Shown: piece after piece, positions 51,529 through 60,573 of the stretch | Layout: each line of letters begins with the position of its first letter | How positions within the stretch are numbered: position 1 is the stretch's first letter | Notes under the pieces: generated by a model | Database searches by the model: none | The model's input: only the letters and a program-made list of their open reading frames with translations | What the model was told of the DNA's origin: nothing | NCBI GenBank assembly: GCA_039942715.1 | Contig: JBDVBY010000011.1 | Location: forward strand, 1-64,000 | Origin: JABDJX01 sp039942715 | GTDB taxonomy: Bacteria; Pseudomonadota; Alphaproteobacteria; Rhodobacterales; Rhodobacteraceae | DNA length: 64,000 nt | Reading direction: 5' to 3' | Made by a program: the position numbers and the translations under genes

Positions 51529-53366
51529 TCTGCTGCCTCCGTATTGATGAACCCGCCAGATTGGCGATCCCAGAAGTTGGCATATAGCCCGCCTGCCGCC
51601 AAAAGCGCGTCATGCGTACCGTCTTCAACAACTTTGCCATCGTCGATCACGACGATCCGATCCATACGCGCGATGGTGGACAGACGATGCGCAATAGCGA
51701 TGACCGTCTTGCCCTCCATCATTCCATAAAGGGTTTTCTGAATTGCCGCCTCAACTTCGCTGTCCAAAGCGCTCGTCGCCTCATCAAGCACAAGGATCGG
51801 CGCGTTCTTCAAAATAACCCGCGCAAGAGCGATCCTTTGGCGTTGGCCGCCAGATAATTTTACACCGCGTTCGCCCACCTCAGCGTCGTAGCCAGCGTTT
51901 CCATTGGGATCTTCCAGGTCGAGAATAAAGTCATGCGCCTCTGCTTGTTTAGCGGCGTTCGTAACCTCGTCTTCACTCGCATCAGGGCGACCATAAAGGA
52001 TGTTGTCACGCACCGAGCGATGCAACAAAGAGCTGTCCTGTTGGACCATTCCGATCCTTGCACGCAAACTGTCTTGGGTGACGTCAGCAATGTTTTGACC
52101 GTCGATTTCAATTGCGCCTTCTTCAATGTCATAAAACCGCAAAAGCAGCTTAACTAGGGTCGACTTGCCCGCGCCGGACCGACCGACCAAACCAATCTTT
52201 TGGCCGGGTTGAATGCCAAGGTTGACGCCCTCAAGCCCACCGGCATCGCGCCCGTATCTATGAACCAAATTTTTGAAGGCAATCTCACCGGGACCTTGCT
52301 GCAATGCCTTCGCATCTGGCTTGTCGATCAAGGTGATAGGCTGCGCGATAGTTTCCATCCCTTCAGCGACAACTCCAAGATTTCGGAAAAAACTGGCCAA
52401 AGCCCACATGATCCAGCCAGTCATCGCAGACAATCGAAGCACCAGTGACGACGCCACCGCGACCATCCCAACAGTGGCCGCAGAGACGGACCAAAGCCAA
52501 ATCGCCCAGCCAACAACTGCCACAATAAGAAACCCGTTGATCAGAGTAAGACCAACATCCATTTTCGTGAAAATGCGCATTTCAACCTGAAAAGTCTGAC
52601 GCGATTTTTCGATTGCTTCCTTGGCATAGTCTTTTTCGCCAAGTGTATGAGCGAACATTTTGACGGAATGAATGTTGGTGTAGCTATCAACGACACGCCC
52701 CGTAACCGCGCTGCGTGCATCAGAAGACGCCTTTGACGCAGGACCAACACGCGTGACCGTCCACCTAACAAGCGCACCATAAAGCACCAGCCACACCAAT
52801 AGTGGCAGCGCCAGACGCGGATCAGACGTCGACAACAAGATCACCGCACCAATAACGTAAGCTGTTGAATAGGCCATCGCATCAAAGACCTGAAATACCG
52901 CTTCACCAGCGGCAGGCGGCGTTTGCATGATGCGGTTTGCAATCCGCCCAGCAAAGTCGTTTTCAAACCAACCAACCGATTGGCGCAGCACATGACTGTG
53001 CGCGCGCCAACGGATCAGCGTGCCAAGGTTCGGCATGATCGCGTTGTTTAAAAGGCCAACGTCGATCATTTGCAATACAGGACGGATCAACAGCAGGAAA
53101 AGCGCAATCAACGCCATTTCCGTTCCATTCTCGGACCAGAATGTTGACGGATCAGACGCGGTCAGTACGTCAACCAAACGGCCCAAATAGCCAATCAACC
53201 AAATCTCAACAGCTGCAACAATAACTGACACAAGACCAGTGATCGTGAACACGCGCGTAAATGGCCGACAGTATTCAAGAATAAACGGCCAAAGCTTTGT
53301 TGGCGGCGTATCCGTGACGGGATAATCGGCGTAGGGATCTACAAGATTTTCTAGATAGCGAAACAT
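51525..53366 (-). CDS. ABC exporter, fused permease-ATPase (first of a pair)
   Basis: 613 residues of the same architecture as its neighbour: membrane domain (about 35-340), then an ATPase with G-R-S-G-A-G-K-S-T and L-S-G-G-Q-R-Q-R. ATG 53366 is preferred over a TTG 24 bases upstream. The two proteins are clearly homologous throughout and are translated together; they probably form a heterodimeric exporter for a lipid, peptide or drug. Confidence 0.9.
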   Translation of the reverse strand: MFRYLENLVDPYADYPVTDTPPTKLWPFILEYCRPFTRVFTITGLVSVIVAAVEIWLIGYLGRLVDVLTASDPSTFWSENGTEMALIALFLLLIRPVLQMIDVGLLNNAIMPNLGTLIRWRAHSHVLRQSVGWFENDFAGRIANRIMQTPPAAGEAVFQVFDAMAYSTAYVIGAVILLSTSDPRLALPLLVWLVLYGALVRWTVTRVGPASKASSDARSAVTGRVVDSYTNIHSVKMFAHTLGEKDYAKEAIEKSRQTFQVEMRIFTKMDVGLTLINGFLIVAVVGWAIWLWSVSAATVGMVAVASSLVLRLSAMTGWIMWALASFFRNLGVVAEGMETIAQPITLIDKPDAKALQQGPGEIAFKNLVHRYGRDAGGLEGVNLGIQPGQKIGLVGRSGAGKSTLVKLLLRFYDIEEGAIEIDGQNIADVTQDSLRARIGMVQQDSSLLHRSVRDNILYGRPDASEDEVTNAAKQAEAHDFILDLEDPNGNAGYDAEVGERGVKLSGGQRQRIALARVILKNAPILVLDEATSALDSEVEAAIQKTLYGMMEGKTVIAIAHRLSTIARMDRIVVIDDGKVVEDGTHDALLAAGGLYANFWDRQSGGFINTEAAE

Positions 53367-53528
53367 TTGGAAAGCCTGAAATAGGGGCAAGATGGAAGGA
53401 CGGCGGAGTTAACCGGGGCCGTCCGCGTACGGGATCGGACCAGTCAAACGGTCGGTGTAAAGATCCAGTACATCATCGAGCGCCCTCCTATTCGGCTGAG
53501 GGAGAGATACCTTACCGCGGGGAATTTG

Positions 53529-54692
53529 TCATCCCTCTTTCCCAAGGCTTGCCAAAAGATCAGCGTGCGAGAGCGAAAAGTCGCTTTCAATCCAACGGGA
53601 CTCCAGCTGTTTCAATGCATTACCGAGCGCTGGACCCTGATAGTCAGGCATCAGATCAGCCGCCTTAACCGGGAAGGTTTTTGAATGCCCCTCTGCGATT
53701 GCTTCAATCACACCACTTGGAAACGGCACATCCAAAGAAGCCGCTTCGATGAGATGAACGTCGCGCGCCATCTCTTCACCCAATTTATAACCTGATACCT
53801 TTGGGCCACCTACCGTTCCGGCATATAGGATGCGCAAACGCTCGCTATCCTGTCGCGACAATCTCAGGCGCTCTGCAACGTCCAAGCCACCCAAAATTGC
53901 CAAACGCCTGATTGAATCGGGAGCAATATCAAGCGTTGCCTCTAGATGCACCAATGGGCCCAGCGCGCGATCATCAGCGCCGCTCAAAACAGCCTGTAAG
54001 ACACCTGTGCTTCGCATTCCGGCGATAGAGGCGACCGGATCAGGCGCTTCCAACAGCCTCAAAAGTTCGACACCTAATCGTTCGCGTGACAGCGTTCCAA
54101 CACCTTGCACATTGCGCGCAATGGCATCCAGCGCGTCAGCCTCAAACCCAAGTTGAGGGTCGCCATACCACGCGTGAAACCGGAAGAACCGCAGGCTCCT
54201 CAAATAGTCTTCACGAATCCGCTGATCTGCGTCTTCGATAAATCGAACACGTCGCGCGTTAAGGTCAGGCAAGCCGCCAAGCGGGTCGATAACCTCTCCA
54301 TCAATGTCACAGTATAGCGCATTCATCGTAAAATCGCGCCGAAGTGCGTCGTCTTTGATATCGTCAGAAAAGGCGACAACAGCGCGGCGCCCATCAGTAG
54401 CAACATCACGGCGAAACGTTGTGATTTCGTGCGGGATATCGTTGGCCACAACAGTAACGGTGCCATGATCAATTCCTGTTGGCACCGCGTGAAACCCAGC
54501 GTTTTTAGCTAGCTGCATTACCACGGATGGGCGCGCGTCAGTTGAAAGATCAATGTCTTTCACCGGAGCATCCAGCAGCGCGTTGCGCACGCAGCCGCCA
54601 ACGGCATAGGCCTTGAACTTGGCATTCGATAGCATTGCGAAGACCGCACGCGTTGCCGGGATTTTCAGCCAGTCTGCATCAATCTTTGTCAT
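53529..54692 (-). CDS. tRNA nucleotidyltransferase/poly(A) polymerase family (CCA-adding type)
   Basis: 387-residue class II nucleotidyltransferase. Catalytic features are the G-G-C-V-R-N loop, D-I-D-L metal-binding aspartates (about 45-48), R-R-D-F-T-M-N-A-L-Y and the E-D-A-D-Q-R-I-R-E-D-Y-L-R-S-L-R-F-F-R motif. No HD phosphohydrolase domain. ATG 54692 gives the natural N-terminus. It overlaps the CoA pyrophosphatase gene by 14 bases. Confidence 0.9.
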   Translation of the reverse strand: MTKIDADWLKIPATRAVFAMLSNAKFKAYAVGGCVRNALLDAPVKDIDLSTDARPSVVMQLAKNAGFHAVPTGIDHGTVTVVANDIPHEITTFRRDVATDGRRAVVAFSDDIKDDALRRDFTMNALYCDIDGEVIDPLGGLPDLNARRVRFIEDADQRIREDYLRSLRFFRFHAWYGDPQLGFEADALDAIARNVQGVGTLSRERLGVELLRLLEAPDPVASIAGMRSTGVLQAVLSGADDRALGPLVHLEATLDIAPDSIRRLAILGGLDVAERLRLSRQDSERLRILYAGTVGGPKVSGYKLGEEMARDVHLIEAASLDVPFPSGVIEAIAEGHSKTFPVKAADLMPDYQGPALGNALKQLESRWIESDFSLSHADLLASLGKEG

Positions 54693-55284
54693 CCGCCATC
54701 CGATCCGCCAAGGCGCGCAAAATACGCGCCGTTGCACCCCAGATGTAGTAGGGACCGTAGGGAGCGGTAAAGAAAAAGCGTCTTTGTCCCCGCCAACGGC
54801 GAGACTGCACGCTATAATTCTGTTGGTTCAGCAAGTGCTCCAGCGGCACGCGAAACACCTCAGCAACTTCGCCTGTATCAGGAAATGGGACAAATCCATC
54901 CGAGACAATCGCCACAACAGGCGTCACACGAAAGCCCGTAACAGTTTCATGTGACGGCAACGACCCCAGAACCGTCACGCCCTCCGGCGAAAGGCCAATC
55001 TCCTCTTGGGCCTCTCGCAACGCTGCTGCGGTTTCATCCTCATCACTGTCTTCTACTTTGCCACCAGGAAATGCGACCTGTCCCGGATGATGCTTTAGCG
55101 CAGAGGACCTTTTTGTAAGAATGACATGTGGGTTTGCACTGCAAGTCACTGGCACTAAAACACTAGCCGCGCGCAAGCTTCGCCCTTCAGGCAAAACGGC
55201 ATCTGGGTTTAGATCATAATCTGACGAAGGCTTGCCCGTTCTTTGCAAGGCCTTCTCTAGGCGAAGGCACAGCTCAGCTGTCAT
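54679..55284 (-). CDS. CoA pyrophosphatase (Nudix hydrolase, NudL type)
   Basis: 201 residues. The UPF0035 motif (L-T-K-R-S-S-A-L-K-H-H-P-G-Q-V-A-F-P-G-G) directly precedes the Nudix box, which ends R-E-A-Q-E-E-I-G-L. Enzymes with this pair of motifs cleave coenzyme A and its derivatives to 3'-phospho-ADP and phosphopantetheine. ATG 55284 lies 11 bases inside hslO; an upstream start would overlap far more. Coupled to hslO upstream and the CCA gene downstream. Confidence 0.9.
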   Translation of the reverse strand: MTAELCLRLEKALQRTGKPSSDYDLNPDAVLPEGRSLRAASVLVPVTCSANPHVILTKRSSALKHHPGQVAFPGGKVEDSDEDETAAALREAQEEIGLSPEGVTVLGSLPSHETVTGFRVTPVVAIVSDGFVPFPDTGEVAEVFRVPLEHLLNQQNYSVQSRRWRGQRRFFFTAPYGPYYIWGATARILRALADRMADDKD

Positions 55285-56263
55285 CCGAAGCCTCAAATCC
55301 AAGCGTACTTGGATCAAATTCGTAGTGTGCGCCACAAAACTGACAGTCTGCAGTAACCTTGCCGTCGTCTGTTGTCATGTGTTCGATATCTTTGGCCGAA
55401 TAGATCGACATGGTTTGTCGCACTCGATCGGCCGAACATGTACATCCAAACACTACTGGTTGTGCTTCAAACACACGAGGGCTGTCGGCATGATAGAGTC
55501 TGACCAACAGGTCAGTTGGTTGAACACTTGGGCCAATCAGCTCCAGTTCATCGGCTGAATCAAGTAACACGTTCACGTGATTCCAGTCCTCTGCAACGCT
55601 CCCATCCAGAATATCAGTCGCGGCCAAAAGCCCATCATCGCCAGTTGCCTCTGATCCGTCTGTTTCAAAGCTTGATTCAGGCATTTGCTGCAGCATCACG
55701 CCACCTGCGCGCCAATGCACATCTTCGCCCGGCACCTGCGACTGACCAAAGCTAAGAGCAAAGCGCGTTGGAAGCTGCTCGGATTGAGCGAAGTATGTCT
55801 CAGCACAGGCGGCAAGCGAGCCACCCGCAATTGGCGTAATCCCTTGGTAAGGCACCATACCTTCGCCTTGGTCGATCAGAATCGCAAAGTATCCTTTTCC
55901 AACCATTTTGAACGGGTCTGCGGCGTGGTCGATCTTGTCAGCATCATAGCTGGCATAGGCACGAATACGGGCGGGCGCGCCATCTTTCGTCGGGCCATAG
56001 TAGTCCGTCGCAATCAGCCGCACTGGGCCGTCACCACGGATTTGGATCGACAGCTTCCAGCGCAATTTGATCGTTTGCCCAATCAGCGCTGTCAAAAGCA
56101 CTGCTTCGGCCACCAAAGCCTCGACCAAAGGCGGGTAATCGTGTTGTGCCAAGACTCGTTGCAATAACCCATCCAAACGGGCAACTCGCCCGCGCGTGTC
56201 CGTGCGATCCAACTGAAATGGCAGCACGGTATCATCCCATGCGATTTTCGATCCGATAGTCAT
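55274..56263 (-). CDS. hslO: redox-regulated chaperone Hsp33
   Basis: 329-residue holdase activated by oxidative unfolding. The C-terminal zinc centre is recognisable as F-G-C-T-C-S-A-D-R and, 33 residues on, C-Q-F-C-G-A-H-Y. The N-terminal domain contains the family's Q-G-I-T-P and L-S-F-G-Q-S-Q segments. A sigma-32-like promoter is readable 45-70 bases upstream on the minus strand. First gene of hslO-nudL-cca. Confidence 0.94.
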   Translation of the reverse strand: MTIGSKIAWDDTVLPFQLDRTDTRGRVARLDGLLQRVLAQHDYPPLVEALVAEAVLLTALIGQTIKLRWKLSIQIRGDGPVRLIATDYYGPTKDGAPARIRAYASYDADKIDHAADPFKMVGKGYFAILIDQGEGMVPYQGITPIAGGSLAACAETYFAQSEQLPTRFALSFGQSQVPGEDVHWRAGGVMLQQMPESSFETDGSEATGDDGLLAATDILDGSVAEDWNHVNVLLDSADELELIGPSVQPTDLLVRLYHADSPRVFEAQPVVFGCTCSADRVRQTMSIYSAKDIEHMTTDDGKVTADCQFCGAHYEFDPSTLGFEASDDS

Positions 56264-56307
56264 CTAGATTTTCCTGAAACCTTTGGCGTCACGCCATACC
56301 GCGTCTA

Positions 56308-56334
56308 TATAGGGGCAACAACCACAGGACCAAG
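56308..56334 (-). promoter_or_regulatory. candidate sigma-32 promoter of hslO
   Basis: Minus strand: CTTGGT (56329-56334), 15-base spacer, CCTATA (56308-56313) inside CCCCTATATA. It fits the CTTG...CCTATnT pattern described for alphaproteobacterial RpoH promoters. It lies just before the start of the divergent Nudix gene. Confidence 0.55.
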
Positions 56335-56342
56335 GCCCCACC

Positions 56343-56777
56343 ATGTCTCGACGCGTCGGCGAAACCGTAAAGCCCAATGTCACGTACAAAAAACGCCCCG
56401 GCGTATATGCGGTATTGGAACGGAATGGGCGCATTTTGCTGACACACCAAGCGGCGCCTGAACCAGAGTTTCAATTACCCGGCGGCGGAATCGACCCGGG
56501 CGAAGATCCAATCCCGGCGTTGCATCGCGAAGTTATGGAGGAAACCGGTTGGAAAATTGGTCATCTGCGCAAACAGGGCTTTTACCGCAGATTTGTCTAT
56601 ATGCCTGAGTACGACCTTTGGGCAGAAAAGATCTGCCACATCTATATTGCCCGCCCGATGATACAGCTTGGGCCACCAACAGAAAAATCGCACACTGCCG
56701 TTTGGACATCCCCTGATATGGCTATTGAGTTAGTTGCTTCAGACGGAGATCGGCTTTTCCTCTCAGAATTGCTTTAG
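56343..56777 (+). CDS. Nudix hydrolase
   Basis: 144 residues, single Nudix domain. The Nudix box is complete: G-G-G-I-D-P-G-E-D-P...R-E-V-M-E-E-T-G-W (about 48-71). No substrate-specific motif is recognised. Divergent from hslO with 79 bases between; its TAG overlaps by four bases the original stop codon of the convergent PP2C gene (56774-56776). Confidence 0.9.
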   Translation: MSRRVGETVKPNVTYKKRPGVYAVLERNGRILLTHQAAPEPEFQLPGGGIDPGEDPIPALHREVMEETGWKIGHLRKQGFYRRFVYMPEYDLWAEKICHIYIARPMIQLGPPTEKSHTAVWTSPDMAIELVASDGDRLFLSELL

Positions 56778-56902
56778 CGTCGCTCTATCAGGACTGCAGA
56801 CAAGTCATCCGCAAACTCCTTTGACGCCCCAAAAATCTCTAAATCTGAAACAACATTTTCTAATAACTTCAGACCATGCACCTTGCGATGCGCCCGCAGA
56901 AT
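56774..56902 (-). pseudogene. severed C-terminal part of the PP2C phosphatase gene
   Basis: After the TAA at 56903-56905 the same reading frame continues open for 42 codons to a TAA at 56774-56776. Its conceptual product ends F-A-D-D-L-S-A-V-L-I-E, the closing motif of SpoIIE/PP2C domains whose aspartates bind catalytic metal. The second stop makes a 4-bp tail-to-tail overlap with the Nudix gene, as at other convergent junctions here. This is the displaced end of the upstream gene, cut off by one in-frame nonsense codon. Confidence 0.85.
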
Positions 56903-58024
56903 TTACTCTAGGCCCTTTTCATCAAGCAATTTGCCATCTGGATCAGCACATTCAGTTAACCCGTCAGAATATAGAAGCAACCGGTCGCCCACTTCCAAAG
57001 TCAGAGACGCCGTCGAAAATTCGGCATCGTCAATGAGCCCAATCGGTGTGCCTTCCTGCTCAAGAAAAGTCACCTCATCGTTTAATCGCTGGATAACAGG
57101 AAACGGATGACCGGCCTGACAGATTTCGCAGGCCCCACTTTCAAGACAAACCCTTCCCAACGCCATCGTCAAATACTGATCAGATTCTGCATCGCTTTGA
57201 AGAAGCGTGTTAAGTTTTGCGCAAACGTCGTCCAGAGGGCGCATCGCGTAGCCGCTAAACGTTTTTGTCAGGGCGATATTTCGATCCGGAGCCGCGTCGC
57301 TTAGATAACTTGCTACTCGCGCGGTCATCAGAGCAGACGCAACACCGTGCCCCGAAACATCTACAGAGTAGACGCCAAGCGTATTGTCGTTCACCCGGAA
57401 GCATCCCACAAAATCGCCTCCGACATGACCGCTAGGTTTTAGCAAAAGCGAAACATCAAAGTCTCCGATTTTCAAGTAGCGCTCAGGCACCAACCCTTCT
57501 TGAAATTTGCGCGCTTCGTTCAGATCACGCTCAATAGCTTCATACGCATCAGAGAGCTTTGAAAGCGTCGAGGAAAGCACATCATTTTTGTCTTCTAGCG
57601 CGCGATGCGCGCCAAGCACACGTTCACCGGCCCTTAACCTTGCGCGCAACTCAATGCTGCTGAACGGTTTGGAAAGAAAGTCATCCGCGCCACTTTCCAA
57701 TCCCTCTGCCAAGACTTCGCGCTCTGTCTGGGCTGTGAGCAAAATGAAATAGGCCGCTCGCCCCTTAACAAGATCTCGGAAAGCTCGGCAAAATTCTATC
57801 CCGGACATGCCGGGCATCATCCAATCACTCACCACAAGTTCAATCGGGCTAGACCGACAAATCTCAAGACCTGCTTCACCACTGTCCGCTTCAATAACTT
57901 CAAAGCCCCATTTTTCTAGGGATCGAGACAACAACCGTCGGTGCGCACGGCTATCGTCGACAACCAAAACCGGTCGCATTGCCTGAGACGTCTTTGCATC
58001 ATTGGGGAAAGTTTGATTCAGCAT
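56903..58024 (-). CDS. response regulator-PP2C (SpoIIE-type) phosphatase, C-terminally truncated
   Basis: 373 residues as read. Receiver domain (about 17-128) with V-V-D-D, phospho-acceptor D67 (S-D-W-M-M-P) and K119 (S-K-P-F); a helical linker (about 130-175); then a SpoIIE-like PP2C domain with H-V-G-G-D-F, D-V-S-G-H-G and Y-S-D-G-L-T-E-C. Such proteins dephosphorylate anti-sigma-factor antagonists under phosphorelay control. An in-frame TAA removes the last 42 residues, including the terminal D-D motif, so phosphatase activity is doubtful unless the stop is read through or is a sequencing error. The divergent Hpt gene 88 bases away is the probable partner. Confidence 0.85.
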   Translation of the reverse strand: MLNQTFPNDAKTSQAMRPVLVVDDSRAHRRLLSRSLEKWGFEVIEADSGEAGLEICRSSPIELVVSDWMMPGMSGIEFCRAFRDLVKGRAAYFILLTAQTEREVLAEGLESGADDFLSKPFSSIELRARLRAGERVLGAHRALEDKNDVLSSTLSKLSDAYEAIERDLNEARKFQEGLVPERYLKIGDFDVSLLLKPSGHVGGDFVGCFRVNDNTLGVYSVDVSGHGVASALMTARVASYLSDAAPDRNIALTKTFSGYAMRPLDDVCAKLNTLLQSDAESDQYLTMALGRVCLESGACEICQAGHPFPVIQRLNDEVTFLEQEGTPIGLIDDAEFSTASLTLEVGDRLLLYSDGLTECADPDGKLLDEKGLE

Positions 58025-58112
58025 TGGAGCCGTTTATGGACAACCACGCTTAAGTCTTTGTGAATCCAAGCACCACAACACCTCGTTAACCGACGTTTGT
58101 TATCACTTCATC

Positions 58113-58424
58113 ATGGTGAATTGGGACAGACTGTCAGAACTTCGAGAAGAGGTTGGCGAAGATGACCTGGCAGAGGTTGTTGCGCTTTTCTGCGAAGAAG
58201 TGGAGGAGGTTCTGGCGGTTCTTGGCAACGCATCTCCAAGCGATATGCCCAATCATCTACATTTTTTGAAAGGCAGTGCTTTGAACATCGGGTTTGAAGC
58301 TGTTAGCGAGCTTTGCCAAAAGGAAGAACAGCGAACCAACGAGAATGCTGACGCGATCGTGGATATTCCTGCTCTTCGTGCGGCGTACCTAACCTCCAAG
58401 GCCGAATTGGACGGTTTGATTTAG
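58113..58424 (+). CDS. Hpt-domain phosphotransfer protein
   Basis: 103-residue stand-alone histidine phosphotransfer domain. The phosphorylatable histidine is H50 in H-F-L-K-G-S-A-L-N-I-G-F, the typical helix of Hpt modules. No other domain. It is divergent from the receiver-PP2C gene and very probably exchanges phosphate with its D67. The hybrid kinase feeding the relay is not in this window. Confidence 0.92.
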   Translation: MVNWDRLSELREEVGEDDLAEVVALFCEEVEEVLAVLGNASPSDMPNHLHFLKGSALNIGFEAVSELCQKEEQRTNENADAIVDIPALRAAYLTSKAELDGLI

Positions 58425-58521
58425 GCTAGGTGTCAGTGGCGTACTTCCCTTGTCGTCCCCTTGTTCCTTTGTATGAAATAGGATTAAACGCCCCAAACCT
58501 TTACCTTGCGGGATCCTACTC

Positions 58522-59739
58522 ATGTCGTCTCCTAAGAAAGTTGTCCTTGCCTACTCCGGCGGGCTTGATACCTCGATCATTCTCAAGTGGCTTCAAACCG
58601 AATACGGCTGTGAAGTTGTGACCTTTACCGCCGATCTTGGTCAGGGCGAAGAGCTAGAGCCAGCGCGCAAAAAAGCAGAAGATATGGGCGTGTCTGAGAT
58701 TTATATCGAAGACCTGCGAGAAGAGTTTGTGCGTGATTTCGTTTTTCCGATGTTCCGCGCTAATGCACTTTACGAAGGATTGTATCTACTTGGTACATCC
58801 ATCGCACGACCTCTGATTTCCAAGCGTCTGGTCGAGATCGCCGCCGAAACTGGTGCGGATGCAATCAGCCACGGTGCAACCGGCAAAGGAAATGATCAGG
58901 TGCGGTTTGAGCTTTCGGCCTACGCACTGAATCCTGACATCAAGGTGATTGCGCCTTGGCGGTTGTGGGATCTGAGTAGCCGCACCAAGCTCATCGACTT
59001 TGCTGAAAAATATCAAATCCCGATCGCGAAAGATAAGCGCGGCGAAGCGCCGTTTAGCGTGGATGCCAATCTCCTTCACACTTCATCCGAAGGCAAAGTG
59101 CTGGAAGACCCCGCTGACGAAGCACCTGACTACGTCTACCAGCGCACGGTTCACCCCGAAGATGCACCAGACACACCTCAGCTTATCGAGATTGGCTTTG
59201 AGAAGGGCGACGCTGTTTCCATTGACGGCGAAGCAATGAGCCCCGCAACAATCCTGACCAGACTTAATGAGCTTGGCGGCGCGCACGGCATTGGCCGTCT
59301 TGATCTGGTCGAAGGTCGGTTCGTTGGTATGAAATCGCGCGGTATCTATGAAACGCCAGGCGGCACCATTCTATTAGAAGCGCACCGCGGCATTGAACAG
59401 ATCACTCTTGATCGCGGCGAAGCCCATTTGAAAGATGAGCTGATGCCGAAATATGCCGAACTTATTTACAACGGTTTCTGGTTCTCACCAGAGCGCGAAA
59501 TGCTGCAAGCGCTGATCGACCGCAGCCAAGAGCACGTCACCGGCACCGTTCGGCTAAAGCTCTATAAGGGATCTGCGCGCACCGTTGCCCGCTGGTCAGA
59601 GCATTCGCTCTATTCCGAAGCGCACGTCACTTTTGAGGAAGACGCCGGCGCCTATGATCAGACCGATGCGCAAGGATTCATCCAGCTGAACGCGCTCCGA
59701 TTGAAGCTGCTTGCTGCCCGTAAGAAACGCGTTGGCTAA
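58522..59739 (+). CDS. argG: argininosuccinate synthase
   Basis: Joins citrulline and aspartate with ATP in arginine synthesis. 405 residues, cytoplasmic. The ATP-binding PP-loop A-Y-S-G-G-L-D-T-S is at 10-18; other family motifs are G-A-T-G-K-G-N-D-Q and E-A-P-F-S-V-D-A-N-L. ATG 58522 is the normal start. Its stop overlaps by 4 bp that of the sulfotransferase-like gene. Confidence 0.97.
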   Translation: MSSPKKVVLAYSGGLDTSIILKWLQTEYGCEVVTFTADLGQGEELEPARKKAEDMGVSEIYIEDLREEFVRDFVFPMFRANALYEGLYLLGTSIARPLISKRLVEIAAETGADAISHGATGKGNDQVRFELSAYALNPDIKVIAPWRLWDLSSRTKLIDFAEKYQIPIAKDKRGEAPFSVDANLLHTSSEGKVLEDPADEAPDYVYQRTVHPEDAPDTPQLIEIGFEKGDAVSIDGEAMSPATILTRLNELGGAHGIGRLDLVEGRFVGMKSRGIYETPGGTILLEAHRGIEQITLDRGEAHLKDELMPKYAELIYNGFWFSPEREMLQALIDRSQEHVTGTVRLKLYKGSARTVARWSEHSLYSEAHVTFEEDAGAYDQTDAQGFIQLNALRLKLLAARKKRVG

Positions 59740-60422
59740 AGCGCACGCGCGATCAATTCACGATAATACGGCAAGGCGGCTTGAACCAAGCTAGCCGCTT
59801 TGCCTGACACCTCGGGCAAAGGCCCCTCGTCGCCTGCAAACCCTGTCGATTTATGAACAGCATTGTACCAGTGTGGCGCCCACGCACCGTCAAAATCTTT
59901 CGGTCCAGCAGGCCAGTTGAGCATTGAAGCATCAAAGGCCAACCCAATCTCGGCGCAAAGCCTTTGTATCATGCCTTTCGGATCACGACGCACATCGGCG
60001 CTATCGATCACTGGCCCAGGAAACAGGTCAAAGACGTCCACCTGCTGCTCAAACCCAATGTCGCGCATTGTTGGATTCTCACGTTTGGCCGCATAGCTCG
60101 CAACAACACGAGCCGGATGCCGGATCAGATGAATATTCACACAATCCTCAGCCCAATCCATGGGAAAATCAGGCTCCATTTGGAAACCCATATGTTTCAT
60201 GTAGAGGTTGCCGCTAGCCTCTCTTATTTTGTTGGAAACGGCGTGTGGATCAGAGTCGTGCTCGGCCAAAACCTCATCCCGTAACGGATGATCTATCCCC
60301 GTGACCATGAGGTATGCGGCATAAAAAGGTTCGTCCCACGCTTGAAAATCAGGCCGATTGCCGAATGAATACATCATCGCTGTCGACAAGTTTCGCGGCC
60401 CACTCCACATCGCAATCTTCAT
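59736..60422 (-). CDS. sulfotransferase-like P-loop protein
   Basis: 228 residues. N-terminal W-S-G-P-R-N-L-S-T-A-M resembles the PAPS 5'-phosphosulfate loop of sulfotransferases, and L-I-R-H-P-A-R-V-V-A-S-Y the 3'-phosphate site (R-x-P-x-x-x-x-x-S-x). Related proteins are annotated as sulfotransferase family, without known acceptor. ATG 60422 follows GGGGTGG and is favoured over two upstream starts. Alone, convergent with argG. Confidence 0.8.
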   Translation of the reverse strand: MKIAMWSGPRNLSTAMMYSFGNRPDFQAWDEPFYAAYLMVTGIDHPLRDEVLAEHDSDPHAVSNKIREASGNLYMKHMGFQMEPDFPMDWAEDCVNIHLIRHPARVVASYAAKRENPTMRDIGFEQQVDVFDLFPGPVIDSADVRRDPKGMIQRLCAEIGLAFDASMLNWPAGPKDFDGAWAPHWYNAVHKSTGFAGDEGPLPEVSGKAASLVQAALPYYRELIARAL

Positions 60423-60573
60423 AAACCACCCCATTTTGGCACAACTTTGAACAACGCTAGCTTTTGAGGGCATTTGAAACAACTCTCACAGGCGCGCGAT
60501 ATCACAGCTCAGTGAATAGACGGTGAGGCCTCCTTTGCCCCATGGTGCCCGCAAAACCAAAGGATAGTGATCT

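Noticed and set aside
49690..53366. Possible degenerate nucleotide-binding site in one of the paired ABC exporters
   Set aside because: Walker A, signature and Walker B with catalytic glutamate are intact in both proteins.
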